Below, in pieces: positions 8,694 through 16,961 of a stretch of 64,000 bases of DNA. Where the stretch lies: contig NZ_JACZDF010000002.1 of NCBI RefSeq assembly GCF_014852685.1, positions 62,001 through 126,000 on the forward strand. Direction: 5' to 3'. Source of the stretch: Flavimobilis rhizosphaerae (GTDB taxonomy: Bacteria; Actinomycetota; Actinomycetes; Actinomycetales; Cellulomonadaceae). The position numbers and the translations under genes were made by a program. The notes under the pieces were generated by a model, which worked only from the letters and a program-made list of their open reading frames with translations, was not told where the DNA came from and did not search any database. The first letter of the stretch is position 1. Each line of letters starts with the position of its first letter.

Positions 8694-8769
8694 ATCATCT
8701 GACGATTAGGGGAATCCTCCGGTTGCGATCGGCGGAACCGGCGCCCTAATGGGCTATAGATCTGATGAC
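8694..8769 (-). promoter_or_regulatory. Possible GntR operators before the fuconate dehydratase gene
   Basis: ATCATCTGACGAT (8694-8706) matches its own reverse complement at 10 of 13 positions, a common form for FadR-type operators. A related sequence, ATAGATCTGATGAC (8756-8769), lies 62 bases further upstream and shares the TCAGAT core on the minus strand. Assignment to the GntR protein at 6567 is inferred from adjacency. No clear -35/-10 pair was seen. Confidence 0.35.
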
Positions 8770-8871
8770 TTCTCGCGTACGCTCGCCGCTCTTCCGCTCC
8801 GCGCCCTCGCAGCAAGCCCCCGCCTCAAGCACCTCGCCCCCTTCGGCGCTGGCTTCGACGGCATCGTCCCC

Positions 8872-8967
8872 GCCGCGCTCGCCGCCGCGCTCGCCGCCGC
8901 GCTCGCCGCCGCGCTCCCCGCCGCGCTCGCCGCCGCGCTCCCCGCCGCGCTCGCCGCCGCGCTCGCC
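8872..8967. repeat. Eight tandem copies of a 12-bp unit in the fucD-iclR gap
   Basis: GCCGCGCTCGCC is repeated eight times without gaps; copies 4 and 6 read GCCGCGCTCCCC. The 476-base gap 8651-9126 between the divergent dehydratase and IclR genes otherwise holds only the possible operators described above and the ribosome site of the IclR gene. In the IclR frame the tract reads AALA/AALP repeats with no stop, but it lies upstream of the good ribosome site and start, so I treat it as non-coding. Confidence 0.85.
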
Positions 8968-9126
8968 GCCACGGGCACTGCCCCGCGACGACCGTCAACC
9001 CCGACCTCGACGACCTCACGCCACGACAGACGTTCGGCCTGGACCGCTGACCCCCACGGGCGTCCCCGCGTATCGTGGGGGCGCCCGCTCCGGGCACCGC
9101 GCCGACGCCCGTCCCAGGAGACACCC

Positions 9127-9888
9127 GTGCCCGACCCCACCGCGACCGCCCCGCCCGTCGAGGCGATCGACCGCGCGCTCGTCCTCCTCGAGACCCTCGC
9201 GAGCGCCGGGCCGGGCGGCTTGTCCCTCGCCGAGCTCGCCGTGACCACCGGCCTCAACAAGACGACCCTTCACCGGGCCCTCGCCGCGCTGCGCCACCGC
9301 GGCTTCGCCGACCAGGACCCGTCGTCGGGCACCTACGCGCTCGGCGCCGCGGCCGTCGGCCTCGGCGACGCTTTCCTCCGTGAGGACAACCTGCCCGGCC
9401 TCCTCCATCCCGCGCTCCTCGCGCTGTCGCGCGCCGCGGGCGAGCTCGTCCACCTCGGCGTGCTCGTCGGCACGAGCATCGTCTACCTCGACAAGGTCGA
9501 GCCCGAGCGTTCGGTGCGCGTCGTCTCCGCGATCGGCCGCCGCAACCCCGCGGTGACGACCGCGCTCGGCCGCGCGCTGCTCGCCGCGCGCGGTGTCGAC
9601 CGCGACGCGTTCGGTGCGTACACCGTCGGGCACGAGGACATCGCCGAGCGCGCGTGGCACGAGGTGCGGGCAGCGCGCAGCCGCGGCTACGCGGTCGAGG
9701 ACCGCGAGAACGAGCCGGACATCGCGTGCGTCGCCGTCGCGCTCGTCCGCGCGGGCGCGCCCGTCGCGGCCGTGAGCGTCACCGCCCCCGCCGCACGCAT
9801 GGGCGCGGAGCGCGCTGCTGAGCTCTTCGGCGAGATGACCCGGGTGCTTCCCCCGCTCCTGCCCGCCGGGATCGCCCTGGCGGGTTGA
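9127..9888 (+). CDS. IclR-family transcriptional regulator
   Basis: A 253-residue regulator with an N-terminal winged helix (LSLAELAVTTGLNKTTLHRALAALRHRGF) and a C-terminal effector domain (GYAVEDRENEPDIACVAVAL). GTG 9127 is chosen over the longer open frame because AGGAG lies 6 bases before it and the upstream frame is only the 12-bp repeat tract. It is divergent from the fuconate dehydratase gene. It could control that gene, eda-kdgK downstream, or both. It shares general architecture with the IclR protein at 1413 but is a different subgroup. Confidence 0.87.
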   Translation: MPDPTATAPPVEAIDRALVLLETLASAGPGGLSLAELAVTTGLNKTTLHRALAALRHRGFADQDPSSGTYALGAAAVGLGDAFLREDNLPGLLHPALLALSRAAGELVHLGVLVGTSIVYLDKVEPERSVRVVSAIGRRNPAVTTALGRALLAARGVDRDAFGAYTVGHEDIAERAWHEVRAARSRGYAVEDRENEPDIACVAVALVRAGAPVAAVSVTAPAARMGAERAAELFGEMTRVLPPLLPAGIALAG

Positions 9889-9960
9889 GCGTCCGCCGGC
9901 GCTCCCAGCCGCGGCTGGTATGTTCGGCGCATTCCGCCGCCGCCTCGACGAGGAGCCCCC

Positions 9961-11481
9961 ATGCCCGTCGCACCCCGCCCCACCGGACCTGCCCGCCGCA
10001 CGCGGCTGCTCGCGCTCGGAGCCGCCGCGACCGTCGGTGTGCTCGCGCTCGCAGGCTGCACGAAGAGCGAGGAGGCGCCCGAGCCGCTGACGATCGACGT
10101 CGTCGGCGGGGCGTTTCCCGACGCGCTCGAGGCCGGCATCCTCGAGGTGCTCGGCAAGAACCTCGACACGGGCTACTCGACGGCGATGCTCGACGACGGC
10201 GCGATCCTCGTGCCGGGCTCGAGCGACGGCGTCGTCGACGACTCGGTGGGGGTCCTCGACCCGACGACGGGCGAGGTCGACTGGGTCGTCACCGCTGACG
10301 TCGCCGAGGGCACCTACGTCATGCCCGGCGACGTCACCGAGCGGTGGGTGACGTGGTCCGTCGAGAGCGACGAGGGCGTGACGCCCGAGGACGCGATCCC
10401 GTTCGTCTATGCGCTCGACCGTGAGTCCCAGAAGACGTACGTCCTCGCCGACGGCACGAGCGAGGGCGGCTTCGCGCCCGGGACGACGGGCAGCCGCGTG
10501 CTCATCGCGGGCGACCTCGCAGTGTGGGAGGGGGCGCTCCCGGTCGAGGGTGCGGACGGTGCCGCCGGCGGCGGCACGGGATCTGATGAGGGGGAGTCGG
10601 GCGACGACGCGACGGATGCGGACGAGCTGCTCGACGGCGAGGAGCTGCCGCTCGACGAGGGCGACCCCGTGACGTCGTCCGTCTTCGCGCGTCCGCTCGA
10701 CGCGAGCGGCGGCGTCGTCACCGTCGCCGCCGAGGCGGGCGCGCTCGTCCGCGACGACTGCCTCGACGGCTCGCCGATCACGGCGCAGGTGACGACGGAC
10801 GTGACGGCCGAGCGGCGCACCGTGACGGCGGAGGGTGCGCTCGGGGCGGTTCTCGCGCCGCTCGCTCTCGGGGACGGCGAGGAGGTGTCGCTGCGCTGCG
10901 GTGCGGGCGGTGCCGTCGAGACGTACTCGGAGGACGGTGGCGTCGCCTCGAAGGTGGTGCTGCGCGGCGGGGAGCGGGACATCGTGCTCATGGGCGACGG
11001 CGTCGCGGACCTCCAGGTCGTCGGGATGACGACGGAGTGGGCGGCCGTGTGGGTCGGTGACCTCGACACCGCGCTCGGGCAGCAGCTCGTCGTCCACCGT
11101 CCATCGGGCAAGGTCTTCTCGCTCGGCGAGTCGGAGTCGCAGCTGCTTGTCGTGCGTCCGGGCGTCGTGGCGTTCGGCGGGCCGGTCGACCTGGCGTCGC
11201 TCGGCGAGGAGGGGCTCGAGGACGAGGGGCTCGAGGACCTGGGTGAGGCCGGCGACGACGACGGCTCCGAGCCGGAGGCCACCGAAGGGGAGGCCGGCGG
11301 GAGTGACGGCGGGTCCGAGGAGTCGTCCGACGAGGCGTCCGACGACGCGTCCGCGACCGAGGGTGATGTCGAGATCGTCGAGGAGGACGACGTCGACCCG
11401 GAGGGTGAGGATCTCTTCGAGGACGACTTCTCGGGCGGTGCGCTCACGACCGTCGGGCGTCTGGTGGCGCCGAAGGCCTGA
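9961..11481 (+). CDS. Lipoprotein with probable beta-propeller-like body and acidic tail
   Basis: A 506-residue exported protein. The signal peptide ends in the lipobox LALAGC with C33 as the lipidation site, so it should be anchored on the outer face of the membrane. The body is rich in short beta-type repeats (DLAVWEGALPVEG, TEWAAVWVGD). A Ser/Asp/Glu-rich low-complexity region fills roughly residues 415-490. GAGGAG precedes ATG 9961, and TATGTT at 9919-9924 is a possible -10 box. It resembles in style, and weakly in sequence, the lipoproteins at 25199 and 28497. Function unknown. Confidence 0.75.
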   Translation: MPVAPRPTGPARRTRLLALGAAATVGVLALAGCTKSEEAPEPLTIDVVGGAFPDALEAGILEVLGKNLDTGYSTAMLDDGAILVPGSSDGVVDDSVGVLDPTTGEVDWVVTADVAEGTYVMPGDVTERWVTWSVESDEGVTPEDAIPFVYALDRESQKTYVLADGTSEGGFAPGTTGSRVLIAGDLAVWEGALPVEGADGAAGGGTGSDEGESGDDATDADELLDGEELPLDEGDPVTSSVFARPLDASGGVVTVAAEAGALVRDDCLDGSPITAQVTTDVTAERRTVTAEGALGAVLAPLALGDGEEVSLRCGAGGAVETYSEDGGVASKVVLRGGERDIVLMGDGVADLQVVGMTTEWAAVWVGDLDTALGQQLVVHRPSGKVFSLGESESQLLVVRPGVVAFGGPVDLASLGEEGLEDEGLEDLGEAGDDDGSEPEATEGEAGGSDGGSEESSDEASDDASATEGDVEIVEEDDVDPEGEDLFEDDFSGGALTTVGRLVAPKA

Positions 11482-11504
11482 GCCGCCGCGCGGCGGCGTG
11501 ACGT

Positions 11505-11541
11505 GGACGACCCCGGGAGGGCTTGCCTCCCGGGGTCGTCC
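11505..11541 (+). terminator. Terminator hairpin after the lipoprotein gene
   Basis: A perfect 16-bp stem, GGACGACCCCGGGAGG with its complement CCTCCCGGGGTCGTCC, and a 5-nt GCTTG loop, followed by a moderately T-rich stretch (CATCCTTGTTT). It separates the lipoprotein gene from the eda promoter region. Confidence 0.85.
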
Positions 11542-11554
11542 CATGTCATCCTTG

Positions 11555-11592
11555 TTTCGTTCAGCGACATCTTCATTTCGGAGAGCGAAATG
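11555..11592 (+). promoter_or_regulatory. Paired operators before eda-kdgK
   Basis: Two TTTCG-N5-CGA sites. The first is TTTCG-TTCAG-CGAC at 11555-11568. The second is the longer perfect repeat CATTTCG-GAGAG-CGAAATG at 11574-11592. Their TTTCG halves are exactly 21 bases apart, two helical turns, so bound dimers would lie on the same face of the DNA. One of the two IclR proteins in this region is the natural candidate binder. Confidence 0.65.
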
Positions 11593-11622
11593 GCAACGAA
11601 GCCGTTGCCGGAAGGACGGGAC

Positions 11623-12264
11623 ATGACCTCCCCCACCCCCCAGCAGGTTCTCGACACCCTGAGCGCCGGCCGCCTCGTGCCCGTCGTCGTCCTCGACGAC
11701 GCCGCCCACGCCGACCCGCTCGCCGCCGCGCTCGTCGCCGGCGGCCTCCCGGTCGCCGAGGTCACCTTCCGCACCGCCGCCGCCGCCGACTCCATCCGCG
11801 CCATGGCCGACCGCGGCGACATCGTCCTCGGCGCCGGCACCGTCCTCACCCCCGCCCAGGTCGACACCGCCGTCGCAGCCGGCGCCTCCTATGTCGTGAG
11901 CCCCGGCCTCTCCCGCGCCGTCGTCGAGCGCTGCCAGGAGCACGGCATCCTCGCGCTGCCCGGCGCCGTCACCGCGACCGAGATCCAGGCCGCCCTCGAG
12001 CTCGGCCTCACGACCGTGAAGTTCTTCCCCGCCGGCACCTCCGGCGGCGCGCCCGCCATCAAGGCCCTCGCCGCGCCCTTCGGCGGCGTGCGCTTCGTCC
12101 CCACGGGCGGCGTCGGCCCCAAGAACCTCGCCGAGTACCTCGCGATCCCCGCTGTCGCTGCCGTCGGCGGCTCGTGGATGGTCCCCGCCGACCTCGTCCG
12201 CGCCGGCAAGTTCGACGAGGTCGAGCGCCTCACGGCCGAGGCCGTCGCGCTCGCTGCCGCCTGA
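11623..12264 (+). CDS. eda: 2-dehydro-3-deoxy-phosphogluconate aldolase
   Basis: A 213-residue class I aldolase of the KDPG/KHG family, which splits 2-keto-3-deoxy-6-phosphogluconate into pyruvate and glyceraldehyde 3-phosphate. The Schiff-base lysine is K133 in TTVKFFPAG, and the catalytic glutamate is E46 in AEVTFRT. GTVLTPAQV and PTGGV are the usual phosphate- and substrate-binding stretches. ATG 11623 is chosen because GGAAGGACGG precedes it at good spacing; residues further upstream would run through the operator region. It starts an operon with kdgK, 32 bases downstream, completing the route begun by kduI/kduD. Confidence 0.93.
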   Translation: MTSPTPQQVLDTLSAGRLVPVVVLDDAAHADPLAAALVAGGLPVAEVTFRTAAAADSIRAMADRGDIVLGAGTVLTPAQVDTAVAAGASYVVSPGLSRAVVERCQEHGILALPGAVTATEIQAALELGLTTVKFFPAGTSGGAPAIKALAAPFGGVRFVPTGGVGPKNLAEYLAIPAVAAVGGSWMVPADLVRAGKFDEVERLTAEAVALAAA

Positions 12265-12296
12265 GCACCACCACCTCCGAAGAAAGAGTGACATCG

Positions 12297-13421
12297 ATGT
12301 CCACCCTTCCCCCCGAGATCGCCGCCCTCAACATCCGCCCGGCCTCCGAGTGCCGCTACGACGCCGTCTCCCTCGGCGAGGTCATGCTCCGCCTCGACCC
12401 CGGCGCCGGCCGCATCCGCACCACGCGCCAGTTCGCCGCCTGGGAAGGCGGCGGCGAGTACAACGTCACCCGTGGCCTGCGCCGCGCGTTCGGCCTCCGC
12501 ACCGCGGTCGTCACCGCGCTCGCGGACAACGAGGTCGGCCGCCTCGTCGAGGACCTCATCCTCCAGGGCGGCGTCGACACCCAGTTCATCCAGTGGCGCG
12601 ACTACGACGGCATCGGCCGCACCGTCCGCAACGGCCTGAACTTCACCGAGCGCGGCTTCGGCGTCCGCGGCGCCGTCGGCGTCTCCGACCGTGGCCTCAC
12701 CGCCGCGTCGCAGCTCGGGCCGGACGACGTCGACTGGGACCACCTCTTCGGCGAGCTCGGCGTCCGCTGGCTCCACACGGGCGGCATCTACGCCGCGCTC
12801 TCCGAGACGTCCGCGCAGACCGTCATCGCCGCTGTGACGGCCGCGAAGAAGCACGGCACGATCGTCTCCTACGACCTCAACTACCGCCCGTCGCTGTGGA
12901 AGTCCATCGGCGGCATCGACAAGGCGCGTGAGGTCAACCGCGAGATCGCCCAGTACATCGACGTGATGATCGGCAACGAGGAGGACTTCACCGCCTCGCT
13001 CGGCTTCGAGATCGAGGGCGTTGACGAGAACATCTCCGAGATCGAGGTCGACTCCTTCGCGAAGATGGTCGAGACCGCGGCCGCCGCGTTCCCGAACTTC
13101 AAGGTCGTCGGCAACACCCTGCGCACCGTGCACTCCGCGTCCGACAACGACTGGGGCGCGCTTGCCTGGTCGCGCGACACGGGCATCGTCCACGCGACGA
13201 TGCGTGAGCACCTCGAGATCTTCGACCGCGTCGGCGGCGGCGACTCGTTCGCGTCCGGCCTCATCTACGGCATGCTCGACGGCCAGCCGCTCCAGACGGC
13301 CGTCCAGTACGGGGCCGCGCACGGCGCCCTCGCGATGACGACCCCGGGTGACACGACGATGGTGACGAAGGCCGAGGTCCTCAAGCTCGCAGGCGGCGGC
13401 TCGGCCCGCGTCGACCGCTGA
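12297..13421 (+). CDS. kdgK: 2-keto-3-deoxygluconate kinase, PfkB family
   Basis: A 374-residue sugar kinase. The PfkB features are the N-terminal GEVMLRLDPG, the substrate-lid glycines of WEGGGEYNVTRGL, and the C-terminal signature RVGGGDSFASGLIYG with the catalytic Asp. It would phosphorylate KDG to KDPG, which eda then cleaves. It is longer than typical KdgK (about 310-340 residues) because of an extended N-terminus and an insertion near residues 235-260. ATG 12297 has only a weak upstream purine stretch; GTG 12288 is a possible alternative. Function rests on adjacency to eda plus family. Confidence 0.88.
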   Translation: MSTLPPEIAALNIRPASECRYDAVSLGEVMLRLDPGAGRIRTTRQFAAWEGGGEYNVTRGLRRAFGLRTAVVTALADNEVGRLVEDLILQGGVDTQFIQWRDYDGIGRTVRNGLNFTERGFGVRGAVGVSDRGLTAASQLGPDDVDWDHLFGELGVRWLHTGGIYAALSETSAQTVIAAVTAAKKHGTIVSYDLNYRPSLWKSIGGIDKAREVNREIAQYIDVMIGNEEDFTASLGFEIEGVDENISEIEVDSFAKMVETAAAAFPNFKVVGNTLRTVHSASDNDWGALAWSRDTGIVHATMREHLEIFDRVGGGDSFASGLIYGMLDGQPLQTAVQYGAAHGALAMTTPGDTTMVTKAEVLKLAGGGSARVDR

Positions 13422-13444
13422 CCCGTCCCCTCCCCACCCCCCCA

Positions 13445-13499
13445 CCCGGGAATCCGCGCAGATGGTCGCTCCCAGGAGCCATCTGCGCGGATTCCCGGG
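13445..13499. repeat. Intergenic hairpin family A, copy 1
   Basis: A perfect 21-bp inverted repeat (left arm 13445-13465, right arm 13479-13499; core AATCCGCGCAGATGG). The 13-nt loop itself pairs as CTCC-CA-GGAG. It begins 23 bases after the kdgK stop. The loop and arms match the element at 35711 on the opposite strand. The 374-base gap 13422-13795 otherwise holds only the hairpin at 13665. Confidence 0.9.
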
Positions 13500-13664
13500 A
13501 CGACTCCCTGCCGCCGGAGGTCTCCCGGCCGGCAGGACAACCTCCCGCAGGGCGCGCACCCGGTGGGAGGGACGGCCTCGCCGAGGTGGTCACGGTGAGG
13601 CCGGAACGTCGGGCCGCTGACACGGCCCCTCCTGTGGCCGACGGACCCGAGACCGTCGGCCCCG

Positions 13665-13700
13665 GACGGCGCCCCCCGAGTACGCGCGGGGGGCGCCGTC
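13665..13700 (+). terminator. GC-rich hairpin downstream of kdgK
   Basis: A perfect 14-bp stem, GACGGCGCCCCCCG with its complement, and an 8-nt loop AGTACGCG. There is no T run. It lies between kdgK and the SDR gene at 13796 and may be the distal terminator of eda-kdgK. Confidence 0.6.
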
Positions 13701-13795
13701 GTCGTCTCCGACGGGTCGACGCTTTCCCTCCGTCGAACGGGGTGGAGGCGTCGATCGGTCCGAGGATCCTGGCGGGGCGGGCGGTAGCGTGAGGC

Positions 13796-14578
13796 ATGAC
13801 CTCGACGCCAGGATCCGACGGCCAGCTCTCCTTCGACCTCGACGGGCGCCGCGCGCTCGTCACCGGCGGCGGAACCGGCATCGGCCGGACCGTCGCGCTC
13901 GCGCTCGCCCGCGCGGGCGCGGACGTCGCCGTGACGTTCCGGACGCACGACGGCGAGTCCGTCGCCGACGAGATCCGGGCGCTCGGCCGACGGTCCGCGG
14001 CTTTCGCGCTCGACGCGACCGACGAGCACGCGGTGCGCGACGTCGTCCCCCGGGCGGCCGATGCCCTCGGCGGGCCCGTCGACACGCTCGTCAACAACGC
14101 GGGCGGCCTCGTCGGGCGCGTGGCGATCGGGGAGATGAGCCTCGACCACTGGCGGAACGTCATGGACGTCAACGTCACGTCGGCGTTCCTCGTGACGCGC
14201 GAGGTCATGGCGACGATGCCCGACGGCGGACGCATCGTCATGCTCGGCTCGATCGCGGGGGAGACCGGCGGATCGACGGGCTCGGCCGCCTACGCGGCGT
14301 CGAAGACCGCGCTCGAGGGCCTCACGCGCGGGCTTGCGCGCGAGCTCGCGCCGCGCGGCACGACCGTCAACCTCGTCGCGCCCGGGTACATCACGGACAC
14401 GCCGTTCCACGAGACGTTCTCGACGCCCGCCAAGCGCGCCGCGACCGTCGAGGGCATCCCGCTCGGCCGCGCGGGCCACCCCGACGACGTCGCAGCGGCG
14501 GTCCGCTGGCTCGTCTCACCCGCGGCGTCGTTCGTCACGGGCACGATGACCCACGTCAACGGTGGTGCCTGGTTCTAG
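13796..14578 (+). CDS. Short-chain dehydrogenase/reductase (FabG-like)
   Basis: A 260-residue SDR with the NADP-type motif TGGGTGIGRT, LVNNAGG, the catalytic Ser in MLGSIAGE, YAASK, and the conserved VNLVAPGYI. It ends in VNGGAWF. It fits the large 3-oxoacyl-ACP reductase-like subgroup, where most members act on unknown carbonyl substrates. It is separated from eda-kdgK by two hairpins, so it is a single transcription unit. Membership of the sugar-acid pathway is possible but unsupported. The ATG has only GAGG close upstream. Confidence 0.85.
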   Translation: MTSTPGSDGQLSFDLDGRRALVTGGGTGIGRTVALALARAGADVAVTFRTHDGESVADEIRALGRRSAAFALDATDEHAVRDVVPRAADALGGPVDTLVNNAGGLVGRVAIGEMSLDHWRNVMDVNVTSAFLVTREVMATMPDGGRIVMLGSIAGETGGSTGSAAYAASKTALEGLTRGLARELAPRGTTVNLVAPGYITDTPFHETFSTPAKRAATVEGIPLGRAGHPDDVAAAVRWLVSPAASFVTGTMTHVNGGAWF

Positions 14579-14662
14579 GTCGGCCGCGGCTCCACCTCTC
14601 CTGACACGTGGGCCCCGAGCACCGTTCGACGGCGCCTGCACGCCACGAGCCGTTGAGGTCTG

Positions 14663-15283
14663 TCAGCTCGGGAGCGCGCCCAGCGGCACGTTGTAGCCGT
14701 GGAGCGCTGCGGTGCCGTCGTCGGCCAGGTCGAGCGTCGTCACCGTGCCGTTGCCGAGGTACGGCATGACCGTCCGGAACGTCGTGGGGTCGATGCCGAG
14801 GAGGACGCACAGGACGAGGCGCGTCGTCATCGAGTGCCCGACGACGAGGACGCGCCCGTCGGGGTGCGCTGCGCAGACGTCGCGGAAGGCGGCGGCCGCG
14901 CGCCCGACGACCTCGAGGCCGTTCTCGCCGCCAGGGAACGCGCGCTGCATGGGGTCGGCGAGGTGCGCGGCGAGCTCGGCCGGCATGTCGACCTCCATGT
15001 CCGCGCGCGTGCGCCCCTCGGCGACGCCGAAGTCGACCTCCGCGAGGCGCGCGTCGATGCGCAGGTCGAGCCCGCACGCGTCGGCTGCGGGCCGTGCGGT
15101 CTCGACGGCACGCGTGAGCTGGGAGGACACGATCGCGTCGAGCCCGGCCGACGGCGCCCACGCCGCGAGCTGCTGCGCCTGGGCGCGCCCGAGGTCGGTG
15201 AGCCCGACGTCCGACGAGCCCGCGTAGCGCGGACCCTCGTGCCAGACGGTCTGGCCGTGGCGGACGAGCAGGAGCGTCGTCAT
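14663..15283 (-). CDS. Histidine phosphatase family protein (phosphoglycerate-mutase-like)
   Basis: A 206-residue cytoplasmic phosphatase. The phospho-acceptor motif LVRHGQT is at the N-terminus, and the second histidine is in VVGHSMTTR. An Arg in QLTRAVETA and E in AEVDFG complete the active site of the branch-1 histidine phosphatases. The ATG overlaps the TGA of trmL by one base (TGATG), so translation is coupled. The substrate is unknown; the family covers sugar phosphates, cofactor intermediates and RNA-related phosphates. AGGCGAGTG upstream is a modest ribosome site. Confidence 0.87.
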   Translation of the reverse strand: MTTLLLVRHGQTVWHEGPRYAGSSDVGLTDLGRAQAQQLAAWAPSAGLDAIVSSQLTRAVETARPAADACGLDLRIDARLAEVDFGVAEGRTRADMEVDMPAELAAHLADPMQRAFPGGENGLEVVGRAAAAFRDVCAAHPDGRVLVVGHSMTTRLVLCVLLGIDPTTFRTVMPYLGNGTVTTLDLADDGTAALHGYNVPLGALPS

Positions 15284-15762
15284 CACTCGCCTCCCGGGAA
15301 GCCGAGCTGGCGCCACGCCTCGTAGATCGCGATGGACGCGGAGCTCGTGATGTTGAGCGAGCGGCGCTGCGGCAGCATGGGGATGCGCACTTGCGCGCTG
15401 ATGCGCGGGTGCGCGAGGACCTCGGGCGGCAGGCCTGTCGGCTCGGGGCCGAAGAGGAGGACGTCGTCGTCGCGGTAGGCGATGTCGCTGTAACGGTCGG
15501 TCGTGTGGGTCGTGAACGCGAGGATTCGGGCGTCGCCCCACGCGGCGATCGCGGTCTCGAGGTCCTGGTGGACCGTGACGAGCGCGAGGTCGTGGTAGTC
15601 GAGGCCGGCGCGGCGCAGCTTGGGCTCGGAGAGGTCGAAGCCGAGGGGTTCGACGAGGTGGAGCTCGGCGCCGGTCACGGCCGCGAGGCGGATCGCGTTG
15701 CCGGTGTTCTGGGGGATGCGGGGCTCGAAGAAGGCGATGACGGGCACGCTCCATGGTCCCAC
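15283..15762 (-). CDS. trmL: tRNA (cytidine(34)-2'-O)-methyltransferase TrmL
   Basis: A SpoU-family knotted methyltransferase of about 159 residues, the minimal size typical of TrmL. It has the N-terminal FFEPRIPQNTGNAIRLA, the motif DDDVLLFGPEPTGLP, and the C-terminal knot RIPMLPQRRSLNITSSASI. It methylates the ribose of the wobble base in tRNA-Leu. ATG 15762 is given as the start, but GTG 15747 (VPVIAFFEP) would give the more usual N-terminus and cannot be ruled out. It is coupled to the downstream phosphatase and is divergent from the aldo/keto reductase. Confidence 0.9.
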   Translation of the reverse strand: MGPWSVPVIAFFEPRIPQNTGNAIRLAAVTGAELHLVEPLGFDLSEPKLRRAGLDYHDLALVTVHQDLETAIAAWGDARILAFTTHTTDRYSDIAYRDDDVLLFGPEPTGLPPEVLAHPRISAQVRIPMLPQRRSLNITSSASIAIYEAWRQLGFPGGE

Positions 15763-15803
15763 GCGCCGCGGGAGTGTCGGTGGCCGGGGCTAGGGTCAGG
15801 GGC

Positions 15804-16886
15804 ATGACGACGTCGTCCTGGACCGCCGACCCCGCCCGTTACGAGACCGCCACGTTCCGCCGCTGCGGGCGCTCAGGCCTCGACCTGCCCGCCCTGTCCC
15901 TCGGCCTGTGGCACAACTTCGGTGACACCAAGCCGTTCGACGAGCAGCGCGCGGTCGTGCGCCGCGCGTTCGACCTCGGCATCACGCACTTCGACCTCGC
16001 GAACAACTACGGTCCGCCGTACGGTTCCGCCGAGGAGAACTTCGGCCGCATCCTCGCGAAGGACTTCCGCGCGTACCGCGACGAGCTCGTCATCACGTCG
16101 AAGGCGGGCTACGACATGTGGCCGGGCCCGTACGGCGACGGCGGCTCGCGCAAGTACCTGCTCAGCAGCCTCGACAGGTCGCTCGAACGCATGGGCCTCG
16201 ACCACGTCGACATCTTCTACTCCCACCGTCCCGACCCGTCGGTGCCGATCGCGGAGACGATGAGTGCGCTGCACACCGCGGTGACGTCGGGCCGTGCGAC
16301 GTACGTGGGCCTGTCGAACTACACGCCCGCACAGACCCTCGAGGCACACCGGGTGCTCGCGGAGATGGGCACGCCGCTGCTCGTCCACCAACCGAGCTAC
16401 TCGATGTTCAACCGTCACGTCGAGCTGCCCGACGCGGGCTCGAGCCAGGACGCCGACGCGGCCGAGGCGGGCGCGTTGTTCGCGCCTGCGCCCGTCGGGC
16501 GTCCGCTGCTCGACGTCACCGACGAGCTCGGCATGGGCGTCGTCGTCTTCTCGCCGCTCCACCAGGGCCTGCTCACCAACCGGTACCTCGACGGCGTGCC
16601 TGAGGGGTCTCGTGCGGCCGTCGGCCACTTCCTGCGGCCCGAGCGCATCACTGACGACTACCTGCGTCGCATCCGCGGCCTTGCCGAGATCGCCGACGCG
16701 CGCGGACAGTCCGTCGCGCAGCTGGCGCTCGCGTGGGTGCTGCGGGACCGCCGCGTGACGTCCGCGATCATCGGGGCGAGCTCGGTCGCACAGCTCGACG
16801 ACAATGTCGGCGCGCTCGCGGCGCCCGTGTTCACGGACGACGAGCTCGCGGCGATCGACGAGCTCGCGGAGCACGGTGCGGTCTGA
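15804..16886 (+). CDS. Aldo/keto reductase (YghZ-like)
   Basis: A 360-residue NADPH-dependent reductase. The catalytic tetrad can be read as D in THFDLANNYG, Tyr in NNYGPPYGSAEENFG, Lys in ITSKAGYDMWPGPYG and His in FYSHRPD. The phrases following the Lys and the C-terminal IIGASSVAQLDDNV are characteristic of the YghZ/GpsA-like subgroup (L-glyceraldehyde 3-phosphate and methylglyoxal reduction) and of Kv-beta-like reductases. ATG 15804 has AGGGG upstream. It stands alone, divergent from trmL and followed by a marR gene. Confidence 0.88.
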   Translation: MTTSSWTADPARYETATFRRCGRSGLDLPALSLGLWHNFGDTKPFDEQRAVVRRAFDLGITHFDLANNYGPPYGSAEENFGRILAKDFRAYRDELVITSKAGYDMWPGPYGDGGSRKYLLSSLDRSLERMGLDHVDIFYSHRPDPSVPIAETMSALHTAVTSGRATYVGLSNYTPAQTLEAHRVLAEMGTPLLVHQPSYSMFNRHVELPDAGSSQDADAAEAGALFAPAPVGRPLLDVTDELGMGVVVFSPLHQGLLTNRYLDGVPEGSRAAVGHFLRPERITDDYLRRIRGLAEIADARGQSVAQLALAWVLRDRRVTSAIIGASSVAQLDDNVGALAAPVFTDDELAAIDELAEHGAV

Positions 16887-16916
16887 GGCCACAGGATCGA
16901 TCCACCGAGACTTAGT

Positions 16917-16932
16917 TGTCAACTGGTTGACA
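16917..16932 (+). promoter_or_regulatory. MarR operator overlapping a -35 box
   Basis: TGTCAAC-TG-GTTGACA has perfect 7-bp arms. Its right arm contains the consensus -35 hexamer TTGACA at 16927-16932, 29 bases before the GTG start of marR. Such an arrangement suits autorepression. No good -10 hexamer is visible at the expected place, so the promoter itself is less certain than the operator. Confidence 0.7.
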
Positions 16933-16961
16933 CAGCCGAGAGGGCACGGCACTCTCAGCAT

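Noticed and set aside
8749-9126. N-terminal extension of the IclR gene containing AALA repeats
   Set aside because: The extension is only the 12-bp repeat tract in frame; a good ribosome site and GTG at 9127 start the conserved domain.
9016-12294. A 1092-codon open frame on the minus strand across several genes
   Set aside because: It is antisense to the IclR, lipoprotein and eda genes, has biased low-complexity composition and no recognisable domain; long antisense frames are expected at this GC content.
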